The notes beneath the pieces are model-generated. The model searched no databases, had not been told where the DNA came from, and saw only the letters and a program-made list of their open reading frames with translations. Below, one piece after another: positions 17,784 to 27,190 of a stretch of 61,644 nt of DNA (the stretch's first letter is position 1; each line of letters opens with the position of its first letter). Made by a program: the position numbers and the translations under genes. The stretch lies in assembly GCA_037388885.1 (NCBI GenBank), contig JARRJS010000033.1:1-61644 (forward strand), in the 5' to 3' direction. The stretch is from JARRJS01 sp037388885 (lineage in GTDB: Bacteria; Gemmatimonadota; Gemmatimonadetes; Longimicrobiales; RSA9).

Positions 17784-18944
17784 CTACCGGATGAGTCCAG
17801 GCGCCGGCCACAACGTCGCCGCGACGGCGGCGTGGTCCGATGGCCACAGGGTGACGTCGCCGACGGTGGCGTCGCTCACGGTGATGCGGTCGCCGGGCTC
17901 CTCACCCACGACCTCCATCGTGCTCCGTCCCCCGAAGCCCGCGGCGTTCCAGCGGACCAGCACCAGGTCCAGGCGCTGAGTCAGCTGCGACGTGACGTTG
18001 AGCAGATCCGGGGCCTGGCAGCATGTCACGCCGCCCACGCTGTGCGCTTCGCGCAGCCACATGTCGGCGTAGCCGGCGTTGCGGAACATGTGGTAGCTGG
18101 GCGACATCTGGTCTTCCGGGGCGTCGTGGTTGGCCGCGGAGTTGAAGTCGCCCACCATGATGACCGGCAGCGTCTCGTCGGCGAAGTCGTTGATGAGTTG
18201 CTCGGTCTGTTCCGTCTGGACACCGCCGAACAACTGGACTTCCAGGTGCGTGTTCACGAAACGGACGCGCATGTCGCCGACCTGGGCGGTGACGGCGATG
18301 TAGCCGTGGTCGTTCGTGAACGCCGTACCGCCCACGACCAGCGTCTGCACCGAGTCGTACTTGACGAGCGTCGGGTCGCTGAACGGCACGTCGTCCCGGA
18401 TCAGCACCGCGTCCCCGTCCTGATAGGTGACGTTGATCGTGCCGCCCGTGGGCAGCGGGATCACCTGCACCGGCGGCTGCGCCAGGTTCTGCCGCACGGC
18501 CTGGTACGTGGGGCTGTTGGGGTTCAGGGAATGGAAATAGTTGAGGTACGCCTGGAGCACGGCGATGTAGTCCAGAGTGTCGGCGACGGGGCCGTAGTCG
18601 AAGATGTAGCGGGTCACCTCCTGCAGCCCGACGAGGTGCGGAGCCCGCTGGGCGATCTGCATGGCGATCTGCTGCATGCGTCCCATGTTGCCTGCCGACG
18701 TGATCATCAGTTGCTGGAAGGGCACGGCGAGGTCCGCCGGCGTCGTGGCGTTCAGCAGCGCATCCAGGTCGGCGCCCAGGTAGAGGTTCTGCGACATCAC
18801 GGTGATGGCCGGCCCGCCCATGACCTTTGCGGCGGGCTCGGGTGCGACGAGCCGATCGATTGCGTCATCGGTGCAGGCGGAGAGTCCGGCAATCAGTCCA
18901 GCGAGGAGGACGGCCAGAAGCGCCGGCCGCGGGAAGTGCGACAT
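17784..18944 (-). CDS. endonuclease/exonuclease/phosphatase-family lipoprotein
   Basis: The 386-residue product begins at ATG 18944 after GGAGG, with lipobox LSAC (C24), so it is exported and lipid anchored. The fold's metal and catalytic motifs are present: SQNLYLGADLD, HLVGLQEV, FVNTHLEVQ, VGDFNSAANH and WPSDHAAV. Members cleave phosphodiester or phosphomonoester bonds in nucleic acids, inositol phosphates or sphingomyelin; the substrate here is unknown. A second exported member of the family is at 44076, only distantly similar. Confidence 0.92.
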   Translation of the reverse strand: MSHFPRPALLAVLLAGLIAGLSACTDDAIDRLVAPEPAAKVMGGPAITVMSQNLYLGADLDALLNATTPADLAVPFQQLMITSAGNMGRMQQIAMQIAQRAPHLVGLQEVTRYIFDYGPVADTLDYIAVLQAYLNYFHSLNPNSPTYQAVRQNLAQPPVQVIPLPTGGTINVTYQDGDAVLIRDDVPFSDPTLVKYDSVQTLVVGGTAFTNDHGYIAVTAQVGDMRVRFVNTHLEVQLFGGVQTEQTEQLINDFADETLPVIMVGDFNSAANHDAPEDQMSPSYHMFRNAGYADMWLREAHSVGGVTCCQAPDLLNVTSQLTQRLDLVLVRWNAAGFGGRSTMEVVGEEPGDRITVSDATVGDVTLWPSDHAAVAATLWPAPGLIR

Positions 18945-19067
18945 GTGTGCCTCCGGATCGGTGCGGCTTGCGGTGAGACCGGGAATGAAACGTTCACCGC
19001 GGGGGCCGCGTGGGGTGCACCTACGGTACGAGCGTCGCAGAGGATACGGCGGCATCGCCGCGCTTCC

Positions 19068-19095
19068 ACGATAATGCGGCCCGTGTGCCTGTCAA
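19068..19095 (-). promoter_or_regulatory. sigma-70-like promoter of the phosphodiesterase-like lipoprotein
   Basis: TTGACA (19095-19090), 16 bases, TATCGT (19073-19068) on the minus strand, with a leader of about 115 bases to the ATG at 18944. It is almost identical to the iron-permease promoter at 37576. Confidence 0.65.
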
Positions 19096-19161
19096 CGATG
19101 ACGTGGTCGGTCCGCCACCCGGCTCCGGCGTTTCGCGTCGGCGACCCGCCCTGCGCCGGAT

Positions 19162-19590
19162 CTAGCGGAGTATGACCAGGATGACCCCGTTGGTGTGGCC
19201 GGTGCCGTAACGAGCCGTGGCGTTGGCGGCATTCAGGAACTCGACCCGGGCCACGTCGGTCGGCACAAGATCCTTCAGCGAGTCAACGTTGCCTCGGTAC
19301 ATGTCATTCACGTACACCCGCACGGCGGAGGAGAGCGTGAAGCTGAGCACGCCGCGCCCGCGGAGCCACGTCGGACGCAGCCGCTGGACGAGGTGGTACA
19401 CGTTGTCTTCGTGGCACGCTTCGATTTCCTCGAGCGAGATGACGTTCCTGTCGCGGGAGTCATCGGATCGCGGGGCCGACTGCGTACCGGCCGACGCACA
19501 CGCACTCGATATGAGGGCGGTGATGAGGATCAGGGCGAAGGGGGTGCGGCGCATGAGACTCACCTGGGCATAGCGTCTGGCGACAGCCAT
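19162..19590 (-). CDS. small plug-domain-like lipoprotein
   Basis: The 142-residue product can start at ATG 19590 (GGAGG six bases upstream) or at 19554 (AGGTGAG). Both keep the signal RTPFALILITALISSAC with lipobox SSAC. The mature part ends VRVYVNDMYRGNVDSL, DVARVEFLNAANATARYGTG and TNGVILVILR. This is the last part of a TonB-plug fold (compare DILKDAAAAAIYG of SusC) without a barrel. Many such genes occur in Gemmatimonadota; function unknown. It resembles the end of the frameshifted gene at 2595. Confidence 0.85.
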   Translation of the reverse strand: MAVARRYAQVSLMRRTPFALILITALISSACASAGTQSAPRSDDSRDRNVISLEEIEACHEDNVYHLVQRLRPTWLRGRGVLSFTLSSAVRVYVNDMYRGNVDSLKDLVPTDVARVEFLNAANATARYGTGHTNGVILVILR

Positions 19591-19882
19591 GACAAACCTC
19601 CGAATCGAATGGAGGTACGGCGAAGTCAGCCTGGACAGCTGGCTGGAATGGAGCCGGCACCAATAATCGACGTTCTTCGCGTTCCGGCAAGTCCTGCTGA
19701 ACCTCGATCGCGCAGGCGCCGCGTTGCTGTCAATAGAATGCGTTCGGAGCCTTGTCAAGGACAGGTTCCGGACGGGGCGGGTATCGTCGGAGGACCTCTC
19801 GACTTCCTTCCGCACGCCCGCATCGCTTCCTATTATGAGCCTGGTCGTGCAGTCCTCAGCCGCATCTCCTCCCAGAGGCGCC

Positions 19883-22147
19883 ATGACGGACCGCATCCGA
19901 CAGCTCGTCCGTGAGCTGCACCAACGCTCGCTCTGGCAGGTGCTGGGCGTGTACATCGTCGGATCCTGGGTGGTCTTCCAGGTAGTCGAGAGCCTGTACG
20001 AGGGCCTGGGTCTCCCCGACTGGGTGCCTCCCACCGCCATCGTCCTGCTGCTGCTGGGCCTCCCTCTCGTGCTGGCTACGGCGTTCGTCCAGGAAGGTCC
20101 ACCGAAGCTCGCGGCCACGCCGCAGACCCGCGAAGGGAAACACGACGAGGCGCCTGGAGGGCTGTTCACCTGGCGCCGGACAGTGACCGCTGTCGTGCTC
20201 GGTTTCGCCGGTCTGGGGGTCGCCGTCTCCGGGTTCATGGGCATGCGCGTACTCGGTATCGGTCCCGCCGCAACGTTGGTCTCCCGGGGCGAGCTGGAGG
20301 CGCACGCGCCCATCGTGCTGGCCAGGTTCGACAACGCGACGAGTGACTCCTTGCTCGCGGACGCGGTGCGGGAAGCGCTGCGCATGGACCTGGTGGAGTC
20401 GTCGGTGGTGTCGCCGGCGTCGGCTACGGCCATCACCGAAGTGCTGGCCCGCATGCGGCGTCCGCCCACGACGCCGCTGACGGTGGAGGTGGCCCGGGAG
20501 GTCGCGGTGCGCCAGGGCTGGCCCGCGGTCCTGACGGGCCGCGTGGGCGAGCTGGGGAACAGCTACGTCCTGACGGCGGAGCCGATCACGGCGGACAGCG
20601 GACGCGTGCTCGCTGGGTTCCGGGAAACGGCATCGACGGACGCGGTGGTCGAGGCGGTCGATCGGCTCTCCGATGCGATCCGGGAGAAGGCGGGCGAATC
20701 GCTCCGCTCCATCCGGGCGGCGAAGCCGTTGCCCGAAGCGACGACGGAATCCCTGGACGCCCTCCGCGCATACGCGGCCGGCAATCCGGTGGAGGCCGTG
20801 GAAATCGACTCGACCTTCGCCGCGGCGTGGACCGTCCTGGCGGTGGCATATAGCCGAACCGGCTACACACGCGCGCGCGAGGTGAACGCTGCGGAGCACG
20901 CCTACCGGTTGAGGGACCGGCTGAACCCCGTGGAACGCGGGCGCGCCGCTGGCGTCTACCACATGGACTTCACCGGCGACTGGGCCGCGGCCGCCAATGC
21001 GTTCCGGGGCGTGCTCGTCATCCAGCCGAACGACGAGACTGCCACCACCAACCTCGCGGTGGCGCTCTCGCGCATGCACGACTTCACTGCCGCGGAACGG
21101 CTTTACGTGAAGGCGGAGCAGCTGAACCCCACCAACCCACTTACACGTTTCAACCACGCGGGCATCCTGTACGCGGAAGGGAAGGTCGACAGTGCGCTGG
21201 CGGTGCTCGCCCAGCCCGATTCGGTCCTGACGTACCGGTCGTGGACGGAGCGTTTGAAGGCCGAACTGGCCGCCGCGGAAGGCGACTACGACCGCGCCAT
21301 GGCGCGGCTCGACACGCTGCGCGCCGTTTCGCCCGGCGTGCTTTCCCCCGGCAGCTACTTTTCGTACGTCATCCAGGAGAACATCGAAGCGACGCGAGGC
21401 CACCTCGCAGAAGCCGTCGAGCTGGGCAGCCTGCTGGAGGAAGGCTCGCGCCAGGTGTCGCTGCCGCCGCTCCGCCTCGCCCACGCTGCCCGACCCGTCC
21501 TGCTGCTGGGGTACGCCGGACTCGATACGCACGCCGTTGTGGAGCACCTGGACGCGCTTCGGGATGAGCTGAAGCTGCAGCAGCAGTCTCCGCTCGCCCA
21601 CCCGTACGGCCTACTCGCCGAGGCGTACGCCGCCGCCGGACTGGTCCAGGATGCAGAGAAGCAGCTTGCGGCGTTCGACGCCGTGGACGCCCGGATCGGG
21701 ACCACGACGACGGACGAGAACCGTTTCCGGATCGCACGGGCCCGTGCGTTGCTGGCACTCCGGGCCGGGCAGCCGGACCGGGCGCTCGCCGTGCTCCGGA
21801 GCGCACGGACCGTCCCCTGTACCAAAGACGAATGGACGCTGCCCGACCTGTGCTTCGCCGCACTGGAGGGTCGCGCCCACGAGCTGGCCGGCCGCCCTGA
21901 TTCCGCCATTGCGGCCTACGAACGCTACCTGGCCGTGAAGACCAATGCCCGCCACAGCCTGGATGCGGTCGACCTTGCCACCGTGCTCGAGCGGCTGGGC
22001 GACCTCTACGAGCAGCGAGGTGACAGGGATCTGGCGGCGACGTACTACGCCCGGTTCGTCAATCTCTGGCAGGACGCGGACCCGCCGCTCCAGCCTCGCG
22101 TAGCCGCAGCCCGCCGCGCCCTGGCCCGCCTCGCCGCAGAGCCCTGA
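19883..22147 (+). CDS. membrane protein with FlgO-like and TPR domains
   Basis: The 754-residue product has a conserved N-terminal membrane module (RSLWQVLGVYIVGSWVVF, GLPDWVPP, LPLVLATAFVQEG), a third helix at about 95-120, and an FlgO-like periplasmic domain (from IVLARFDNATSDSLLADAV). At least eight TPR-like helical repeats follow to the end. The family is abundant in Gemmatimonadota, often fused to kinases; here no kinase is present. After SLDALRAYAAG the usual first TPR is shortened, jumping straight to EAVEIDSTFAAAW. Start chosen at MTDRIRQ; an upstream ATG at 19835 is possible. The substrate or partner is unknown. Confidence 0.87.
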   Translation: MTDRIRQLVRELHQRSLWQVLGVYIVGSWVVFQVVESLYEGLGLPDWVPPTAIVLLLLGLPLVLATAFVQEGPPKLAATPQTREGKHDEAPGGLFTWRRTVTAVVLGFAGLGVAVSGFMGMRVLGIGPAATLVSRGELEAHAPIVLARFDNATSDSLLADAVREALRMDLVESSVVSPASATAITEVLARMRRPPTTPLTVEVAREVAVRQGWPAVLTGRVGELGNSYVLTAEPITADSGRVLAGFRETASTDAVVEAVDRLSDAIREKAGESLRSIRAAKPLPEATTESLDALRAYAAGNPVEAVEIDSTFAAAWTVLAVAYSRTGYTRAREVNAAEHAYRLRDRLNPVERGRAAGVYHMDFTGDWAAAANAFRGVLVIQPNDETATTNLAVALSRMHDFTAAERLYVKAEQLNPTNPLTRFNHAGILYAEGKVDSALAVLAQPDSVLTYRSWTERLKAELAAAEGDYDRAMARLDTLRAVSPGVLSPGSYFSYVIQENIEATRGHLAEAVELGSLLEEGSRQVSLPPLRLAHAARPVLLLGYAGLDTHAVVEHLDALRDELKLQQQSPLAHPYGLLAEAYAAAGLVQDAEKQLAAFDAVDARIGTTTTDENRFRIARARALLALRAGQPDRALAVLRSARTVPCTKDEWTLPDLCFAALEGRAHELAGRPDSAIAAYERYLAVKTNARHSLDAVDLATVLERLGDLYEQRGDRDLAATYYARFVNLWQDADPPLQPRVAAARRALARLAAEP

Positions 22148-22179
22148 AACCTTGAAGCCCTGCAGGTTGACCGGTCCCG

Positions 22180-23703
22180 TCACGCCGGCACCAGGTCGGG
22201 TGGCGGTGGCAGGGGTGCCACCTTGTGCGCGGCGCGGCTGGAGCCGAAGTGCCAGCGCCGGCCGTCGGCGGCCAGCAGGGCGTCAGAGGCTTTCGGCCCC
22301 CAGCTCCCTGCCGGGTAGAGGGCCGGCGTCCCCTCCGCCTGCGCCGCCAGGGCGGGCGCGACCACGCGCCAGGCCGCGTACACTTCCTCGGCCCTGGGAA
22401 ACAGCAGGCGGTCGCCCACGAGGGCGTCGTAAACCAGGTGCTCATAGGCGTCAGGCGGATCCTGGATACCGAACGCCTGAGCCTGGGCGTAACACATCTC
22501 GACGTGCTCCAGGCGTGGCGCGTAGCCCGGCACCTTCAACCAGAAGCTGTTGGCGATGCCGGCATCGGGCTGGAAGCGGAACACCAGCTGGTTGCCCGGC
22601 CGCTCCCCCCCGTTCCCGAACGGCACCTGCTGGGACTTGAAACGCAGCACGATCTCGCCGACGCGGCGGGCGAGCCGCTTTCCGGTGCGCAGGTAGAACG
22701 GCACGCCGGCCCAGCGTTCGTTCTCGATGCGCAGGCGGGCGGCGACGAAGGTCGGCGTGGCTGAGTCGTCCGCCACGTCGGGCTCATCACGGTATCCAGG
22801 CACCGGTCGGCCGTCCACCTCACCCACACCGTACTGGCCCAGCACCAGGTCCCGGTCGGGGTCCATGGGCGCCACGTCATCGAGAACCTCTGCCGCCCGG
22901 GCGTGCAGTGCGTCGGCATCCCACTGCGCCGGCAGCTCCATGGCCGTCAGGGTCAGCAGCTGCATCAAGTGGTTCTGCAGCATGTCGCGCACGACCCCCG
23001 TCTCCTCGTAGAAGGCGCCCCGGGACTCGATGCCCAGTTGCTCCGACACCGTGATCTGCACGTGGTCCACGTGGTGCCGGTTCCAGATGGCCTCCTGGCC
23101 CGCGTTCATGCCGCGGAACACCAGCAGATTCTGGACGGCGTCCTTGCCCAGGAAATGGTCGATGCGGTGCACCTGGTCCTCGTCGAACGCCCCGCGTAGT
23201 CGCCGGTCCAGTGCACGTGCCGATGCTTCGTCTTCGCCGAACGGCTTCTCGATGATCAAGCGCCGCCAGCCGTGACCATGGGCCAGGCCGGCCGCGGCGA
23301 TGGCGTCTCCGGCCGGGCCGAACTGGTCCGACGGCGTGGCCAGGTGGAAGAGAATGTTGCCGTCGTGGTGCAGCTCGTGGAGTCGCTGCACGAGCGGGTC
23401 GAGGGCGTGCTCCGGCGGGTCGGACAGGTCGATGGGGACGCTGTGCACCCGGCGGAGAAAGCCCTCGTCGTCGTCCACGGCGCCGCCGATGCGCTTGCGC
23501 AGCCCGTCGTCGTCCTTCACCGAGCGGGAGCAGCCGACGATGATCGCGTCATCGTCCAGGAGACGCCGCCGGTGCAGGGCGTGCAGCGCGGGGAAGAGCT
23601 TGCGATAGGCCAGGTCGCCCGTCACCCCGAAGACGACGATGGCGCAGTCTTCGGCCGGCTCGGCCGGTGGCCGGTTCCGGCGAGTACGATCGTTGCTGGT
23701 CAT
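22180..23703 (-). CDS. zwf: glucose-6-phosphate 1-dehydrogenase
   Basis: The 507-residue product oxidises glucose 6-phosphate to 6-phosphogluconolactone with NADP+, the first step of the oxidative pentose phosphate pathway. It has the nucleotide-binding GVTGDLAYRK (26-35), EKPFG (152-156) and the substrate signature RIDHFLGK (180-187); VGEVDGRPVPGYRDEP and PFYLRTGKRL are also typical. The start is ATG 23703, just before the Rossmann strand. It stands alone: no gnd or pgl gene is adjacent. Confidence 0.96.
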   Translation of the reverse strand: MTSNDRTRRNRPPAEPAEDCAIVVFGVTGDLAYRKLFPALHALHRRRLLDDDAIIVGCSRSVKDDDGLRKRIGGAVDDDEGFLRRVHSVPIDLSDPPEHALDPLVQRLHELHHDGNILFHLATPSDQFGPAGDAIAAAGLAHGHGWRRLIIEKPFGEDEASARALDRRLRGAFDEDQVHRIDHFLGKDAVQNLLVFRGMNAGQEAIWNRHHVDHVQITVSEQLGIESRGAFYEETGVVRDMLQNHLMQLLTLTAMELPAQWDADALHARAAEVLDDVAPMDPDRDLVLGQYGVGEVDGRPVPGYRDEPDVADDSATPTFVAARLRIENERWAGVPFYLRTGKRLARRVGEIVLRFKSQQVPFGNGGERPGNQLVFRFQPDAGIANSFWLKVPGYAPRLEHVEMCYAQAQAFGIQDPPDAYEHLVYDALVGDRLLFPRAEEVYAAWRVVAPALAAQAEGTPALYPAGSWGPKASDALLAADGRRWHFGSSRAAHKVAPLPPPPDLVPA

Positions 23704-23894
23704 GATGCCCGCCCGTCGAGTTGCGGTCGGTTGGGTGCCGCGTGCCGAGATCTGACGCGTGGCATATGCTTCCGAATGGAGCAAGCGCCATGCCGGTGGC
23801 GGTATCGAACGCGGCCGTCAGGCTGGAACGCACGTTGCTGGACGGATCACGGAGCATGGTCGCGACACACACACTCGCCTGGAGGATCGATTCC

Positions 23895-25451
23895 ATGCGC
23901 TGCCACGTTTTGTTGAAGACACCGCGGGCACCGGCTCTCGCCGCCGTCCTCTCCATCGCCGTGGTCCACTGCGCCCCGACGTCTGCCCCCGATCGGGTGC
24001 GCATAGACACCGGCGAGCTCCAGGGCGCCGTCGCCGACAGCGTCGCCAGCTTCAAGGGCATCCCGTACGCCGCGCCGCCCGTGGACTCGCTGCGCTGGCG
24101 GCCACCCCAGCCGGTGCAGGCATGGCCCGGCACGCGCGACGCCACGAAGTACGGCGCGTTGTGCATGCAGGATGTCAATCCGAACGACAATGGCGTGGGC
24201 CCGGGCCCGGCGAGCGAGGATTGCCTCACCCTGAACGTCTGGACCCCGGTCGCCCGCGGCGGCGCGGCGCTGCCCGTCATGGTCTGGATCCACGGCGGCG
24301 GCTACGTCAACGGGTCGGGCACCGCCGCCCTGTACGACGGCACGCAGCTGGCGAAGCAGGGCGTCGTCGTCGTGACCATCAACTACCGCCTTGGCCGCTT
24401 CGGCTTCTTCGCGCACCCGGCGCTGACGAAGGAGAATCCCGACGGGCTGCTGGGCAACTACGGCCTCATGGACCAGATCGCGGCGCTGAAGTGGGTGCGC
24501 CGCAACATCGGGACGTTCGGGGGTGATTCGGCAGACGTCACCATCTTCGGCGAGTCGGCGGGCGGCGGGTCGGTCCTGCGCCTCATGATCTCGCCCATGG
24601 CGAAGGGCCTGTTCGAGAAGGCCGTGGTGGAATCCGGTCTCGGGCGCGAACGGATGGCGCGCCTGGACACGACGAATGCCGAGGGCCTGCGCTCCGCCGA
24701 GGCCGCCGGCAAGGCGTTCATGGACGCCCTCGGCGACACGTCGAGCGACCCCGCGGAGCTGCGCGCCATGCCCGCCGCGGACATCCTCTCGGGGGGCAAC
24801 CCGGACCTGTTCGCGGGCGGCGGTCCGATCATCGACGGCAAGGTGCTCACCATGGACGTGGACCAGGCGTTCAAGCAGGGCATCGAGGCGAAGGTGCCGC
24901 TCATCATCGGCACCAACAGCCTGGAGTTCCCGGTGTTCAACGAGGACTCGCCGGCGTTCAAGGAAATCGTGCGGTTCACGCCGCCGCAGCGCGCGCAGGC
25001 CATCGCCGTCTATGGCGGCTTGCAGCAGTACCGGGAGCACATCGTGAGTGACCTGCTGTTCACCGAGCCGGCCCGCTACCTGGCTCGACAGCACGCAGAG
25101 CACGGGCAGCCGGTTTACCTGTACCGCTTCTCCGTGGTGTCGCCGTCGGTGCGCGACCGCTTCAAGGGCGCGGTGCACGCCTCGGAACGGCAGTATGTCT
25201 TTCGCACCCTCGGCGCCTCGCCCTGGCCGACCAGCTCGGGCGACTCCGCCGTCGCACGCACCATGAGCGCGTACTGGACAACGTTCGCGGGGGCGGGTGA
25301 CCCCAACGGTGATGCCCGGCCCGACTGGCCGCGCTACACCCTCGCCGGCGACAGCCTGTTGAACTTCACGAACGACGGGCCCGTGGCGGAGCCGGTTCCG
25401 GATGGGAAGGTGCTGGACTTCATTGCAGCGTATTACGGGGGGCGGCCGTAG
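23895..25451 (+). CDS. exported type B carboxylesterase
   Basis: The 518-residue product starts at ATG 23895 after GGAGG. A hydrophobic signal (11-25) ends VVHCAPTS; the cysteine lacks a canonical lipobox (His at -1), so cleavage and lipidation are uncertain. Family signatures are FKGIPYAAPPV, SEDCLTLNVW, the oxyanion HGGGY (133-137) and the nucleophile elbow FGESAGGGSV with Ser221. NSLEFP and VHASERQYVF supply the likely acid and His. It should hydrolyse carboxylic esters in the periplasm or at the surface. It is divergent from zwf. Confidence 0.94.
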   Translation: MRCHVLLKTPRAPALAAVLSIAVVHCAPTSAPDRVRIDTGELQGAVADSVASFKGIPYAAPPVDSLRWRPPQPVQAWPGTRDATKYGALCMQDVNPNDNGVGPGPASEDCLTLNVWTPVARGGAALPVMVWIHGGGYVNGSGTAALYDGTQLAKQGVVVVTINYRLGRFGFFAHPALTKENPDGLLGNYGLMDQIAALKWVRRNIGTFGGDSADVTIFGESAGGGSVLRLMISPMAKGLFEKAVVESGLGRERMARLDTTNAEGLRSAEAAGKAFMDALGDTSSDPAELRAMPAADILSGGNPDLFAGGGPIIDGKVLTMDVDQAFKQGIEAKVPLIIGTNSLEFPVFNEDSPAFKEIVRFTPPQRAQAIAVYGGLQQYREHIVSDLLFTEPARYLARQHAEHGQPVYLYRFSVVSPSVRDRFKGAVHASERQYVFRTLGASPWPTSSGDSAVARTMSAYWTTFAGAGDPNGDARPDWPRYTLAGDSLLNFTNDGPVAEPVPDGKVLDFIAAYYGGRP

Positions 25452-25454
25452 TCG

Positions 25455-25480
25455 CACGAAGACACGAAGGGAACGAAGGG
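25455..25480. repeat. short purine-rich repeat, CACGAA/GACACGAAGG type
   Basis: A run of ACGAAG units lies between two convergent stops. Its style matches the degenerate hexamer repeats around GxxExxY genes in other phyla, but it is short and may be chance. Confidence 0.3.
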
Positions 25481-25493
25481 GCGGCGCCGTGTT

Positions 25494-26393
25494 TCACTTG
25501 CCGTTGGATAGCGTCCACAACCAACCGAGGGACAGCGATGCGTCGGGCGAGGTTTCCGAGAGTCCGACTCCGCCGGAGAAAGAGAGGGAAGCGCGCGGCG
25601 ACAGCCGGTAGATGAGACCGACGGAGACCGCGCGGGCTGGCTCCGCCGTCTGGATGACCCGGTTCGAGCCGAATGCCATGGCTGTCAATGACACCGATCG
25701 GCTCACCGGCAGACCGAGGCTGGCGCCCCAGCTCAGGCCGTCCCGCAGCTCGAGCTCCGCGAGGTCGCCGTACCACCAGTAGGAAAGATCCAGGACCGCG
25801 AGAACACTGCCCAGCGCCGCGGCCACGTTCGTACCCGCTCCGAAATCCCAACGTCCGGTCCCGATGCCCGAATCCAGGCTGTTCAGCGGGGCCTTCGCGT
25901 GCACGCTCAGTTCCAGGGAACGCAGCCAGGTGCGGCCTTGGTATAACGCCAGGCCGCCCGACAACAACAGGTCACCCGCCGAAAGGGTATACGACCCCGG
26001 CTCCGCCACGACCGAGTCGGTCGCGGTCTGCTGCACATAGAGATCCGGCCCGGGAAGCAGGGAGTGCCGAGGCCCTCCAGGGCTCATCGGCACACTCTGG
26101 CCCCCCTGCCGGCTTCCCACGGCGCCGTGGTCTTCGCCGCCCGTCGGCAGAACCGTTCCACCGACGATCGTGATGGCCCCGCTGTTCTGCAGGATGGCGG
26201 GGATGGCCGCACTCAGCCGCAAGCCCCCGAAGGTCGCGTTGATGCCGTTCTGGAGACTCAGTGTACGTGTCGGCTCGGTGAAGATGTAGCTGCCGGTCGA
26301 GAACTGCATGGAACCCGCGTAGCTGAGCTCCTGCGCTTCCGCCGGCACCACCTGCGCCGCTGCCACCAGTGCGAGCTTGAGTGCAGCCTTCAT
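25494..26393 (-). CDS. outer-membrane barrel protein (phenol MetA-pathway transporter-like)
   Basis: The 299-residue product has a signal peptide ending AEAQ and strand-rich sequence with ILQNSGAITIVGG, SLELSVHAKAPL, GIGTGRWDFGAGTN and a final aromatic strand LSLGWLWTLSNGK. This matches the pattern of PF13557-type outer-membrane proteins (often called transporters of aromatic pathways). The substrate is not inferable. It begins 5 bases after the stop of the QAQQ-repeat gene, so the two are co-transcribed. Confidence 0.78.
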   Translation of the reverse strand: MKAALKLALVAAAQVVPAEAQELSYAGSMQFSTGSYIFTEPTRTLSLQNGINATFGGLRLSAAIPAILQNSGAITIVGGTVLPTGGEDHGAVGSRQGGQSVPMSPGGPRHSLLPGPDLYVQQTATDSVVAEPGSYTLSAGDLLLSGGLALYQGRTWLRSLELSVHAKAPLNSLDSGIGTGRWDFGAGTNVAAALGSVLAVLDLSYWWYGDLAELELRDGLSWGASLGLPVSRSVSLTAMAFGSNRVIQTAEPARAVSVGLIYRLSPRASLSFSGGVGLSETSPDASLSLGWLWTLSNGK

Positions 26394-26398
26394 GACGA

Positions 26399-27013
26399 TC
26401 AGCCCTCTCCGAGACGGTTGCGGATCCGCTCCATCGCCTGCAGCGCCGAGTCGAGCTGGTCCGCCACCTCGCCCCAGTGTGCCTGCAGCCGCTCCATCTC
26501 CCGCTGGAGACCGCGGTCACCTGCCCCCGGTTCGCTCACCATCGCCTGGACACGCGCCGCATTCTGTCGCGCATGCTCTGTTACCTGGGCCATCGATTGC
26601 GACATGTCGCGCAACCGCTCGTGCTGACGGATGCGGGCCTCTTCCTGTAGACGCTGCTGCGTCCGCGCCTGTTCCAACTGCTGCAGCCGCTGCGGATCCT
26701 GGACCCTCTGCCGCTGCTGTGTATACTCCTGCTCCCGCGTCTGTTGCTGCGCCCGCACCTGCTCGAACGTGCGGAGCCGTGACTGGATCTGCTGCATGCG
26801 CTGCGTCATCGCCTGCATGCGCGCCTGCATCCGCGCCTGCTGCTGGGCTTGTTGCTGAGCTTGTTGCTGTGCCTGCTGCTGCGCCTGCTGCTGCGCCTGT
26901 TGTTGTGCCTGTTGCTGCGCCTGTTGCTGCGCTTGTGGATTGCCCTGTGCCACCGCCCCCGTCGCAACCAGGAGCCCCAGGATCATCGCACCACCGGCCA
27001 TTCTCTTACGCAT
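26399..27013 (-). CDS. secreted coiled-coil protein with QAQQ tandem repeats
   Basis: The 204-residue product starts at ATG 27013 after GGAGG. A signal peptide (ending GAVAQ) is followed by eight QAQQ units, then a long glutamine/arginine-rich coiled coil (RMQARMQAMTQRMQQIQSRL...) to the end. No enzymatic domain. It is probably a periplasmic, outer-membrane-associated helical protein working with the barrel protein encoded 5 bases downstream. An earlier ATG at 27052 is in frame but has a poorer ribosome site. The family is not recognised beyond the coiled coil. Confidence 0.82.
   Translation of the reverse strand: MRKRMAGGAMILGLLVATGAVAQGNPQAQQQAQQQAQQQAQQQAQQQAQQQAQQQAQQQARMQARMQAMTQRMQQIQSRLRTFEQVRAQQQTREQEYTQQRQRVQDPQRLQQLEQARTQQRLQEEARIRQHERLRDMSQSMAQVTEHARQNAARVQAMVSEPGAGDRGLQREMERLQAHWGEVADQLDSALQAMERIRNRLGEG
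26840..26935 (-). repeat. eight tandem 12-bp units encoding (QAQQ)8
   Basis: Eight in-frame 12-base units rich in CTG/TTG (CAG/CAA codons on the coding strand) sit at the mature N-terminus. Codons differ between units (CAG versus CAA, GCG/GCA/GCC). This suggests either an old array or selection for the peptide rather than recent slippage. Confidence 0.9.
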
Positions 27014-27190
27014 TGTGAACCTCCGGTCCGGGTGAGCTAGGGTACCAACCATCAGACGGTCGAGGAGGCCCCGCGGTCACAGTGCCAGGGGGTCCGTTCA
27101 GCGAGTGAGCGCGGCGCTGCCGGCCGCCAATCGACGCGCCACCACTGCCACGAATGCAACTCTGCAGCGTCAAAACCCGTCGTAGGATGC

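Noticed and set aside
26840..26935. Tandem repeats considered as a CRISPR array
   Set aside because: Units are 12 bp, contiguous without spacers and encode (QAQQ)8 in frame.
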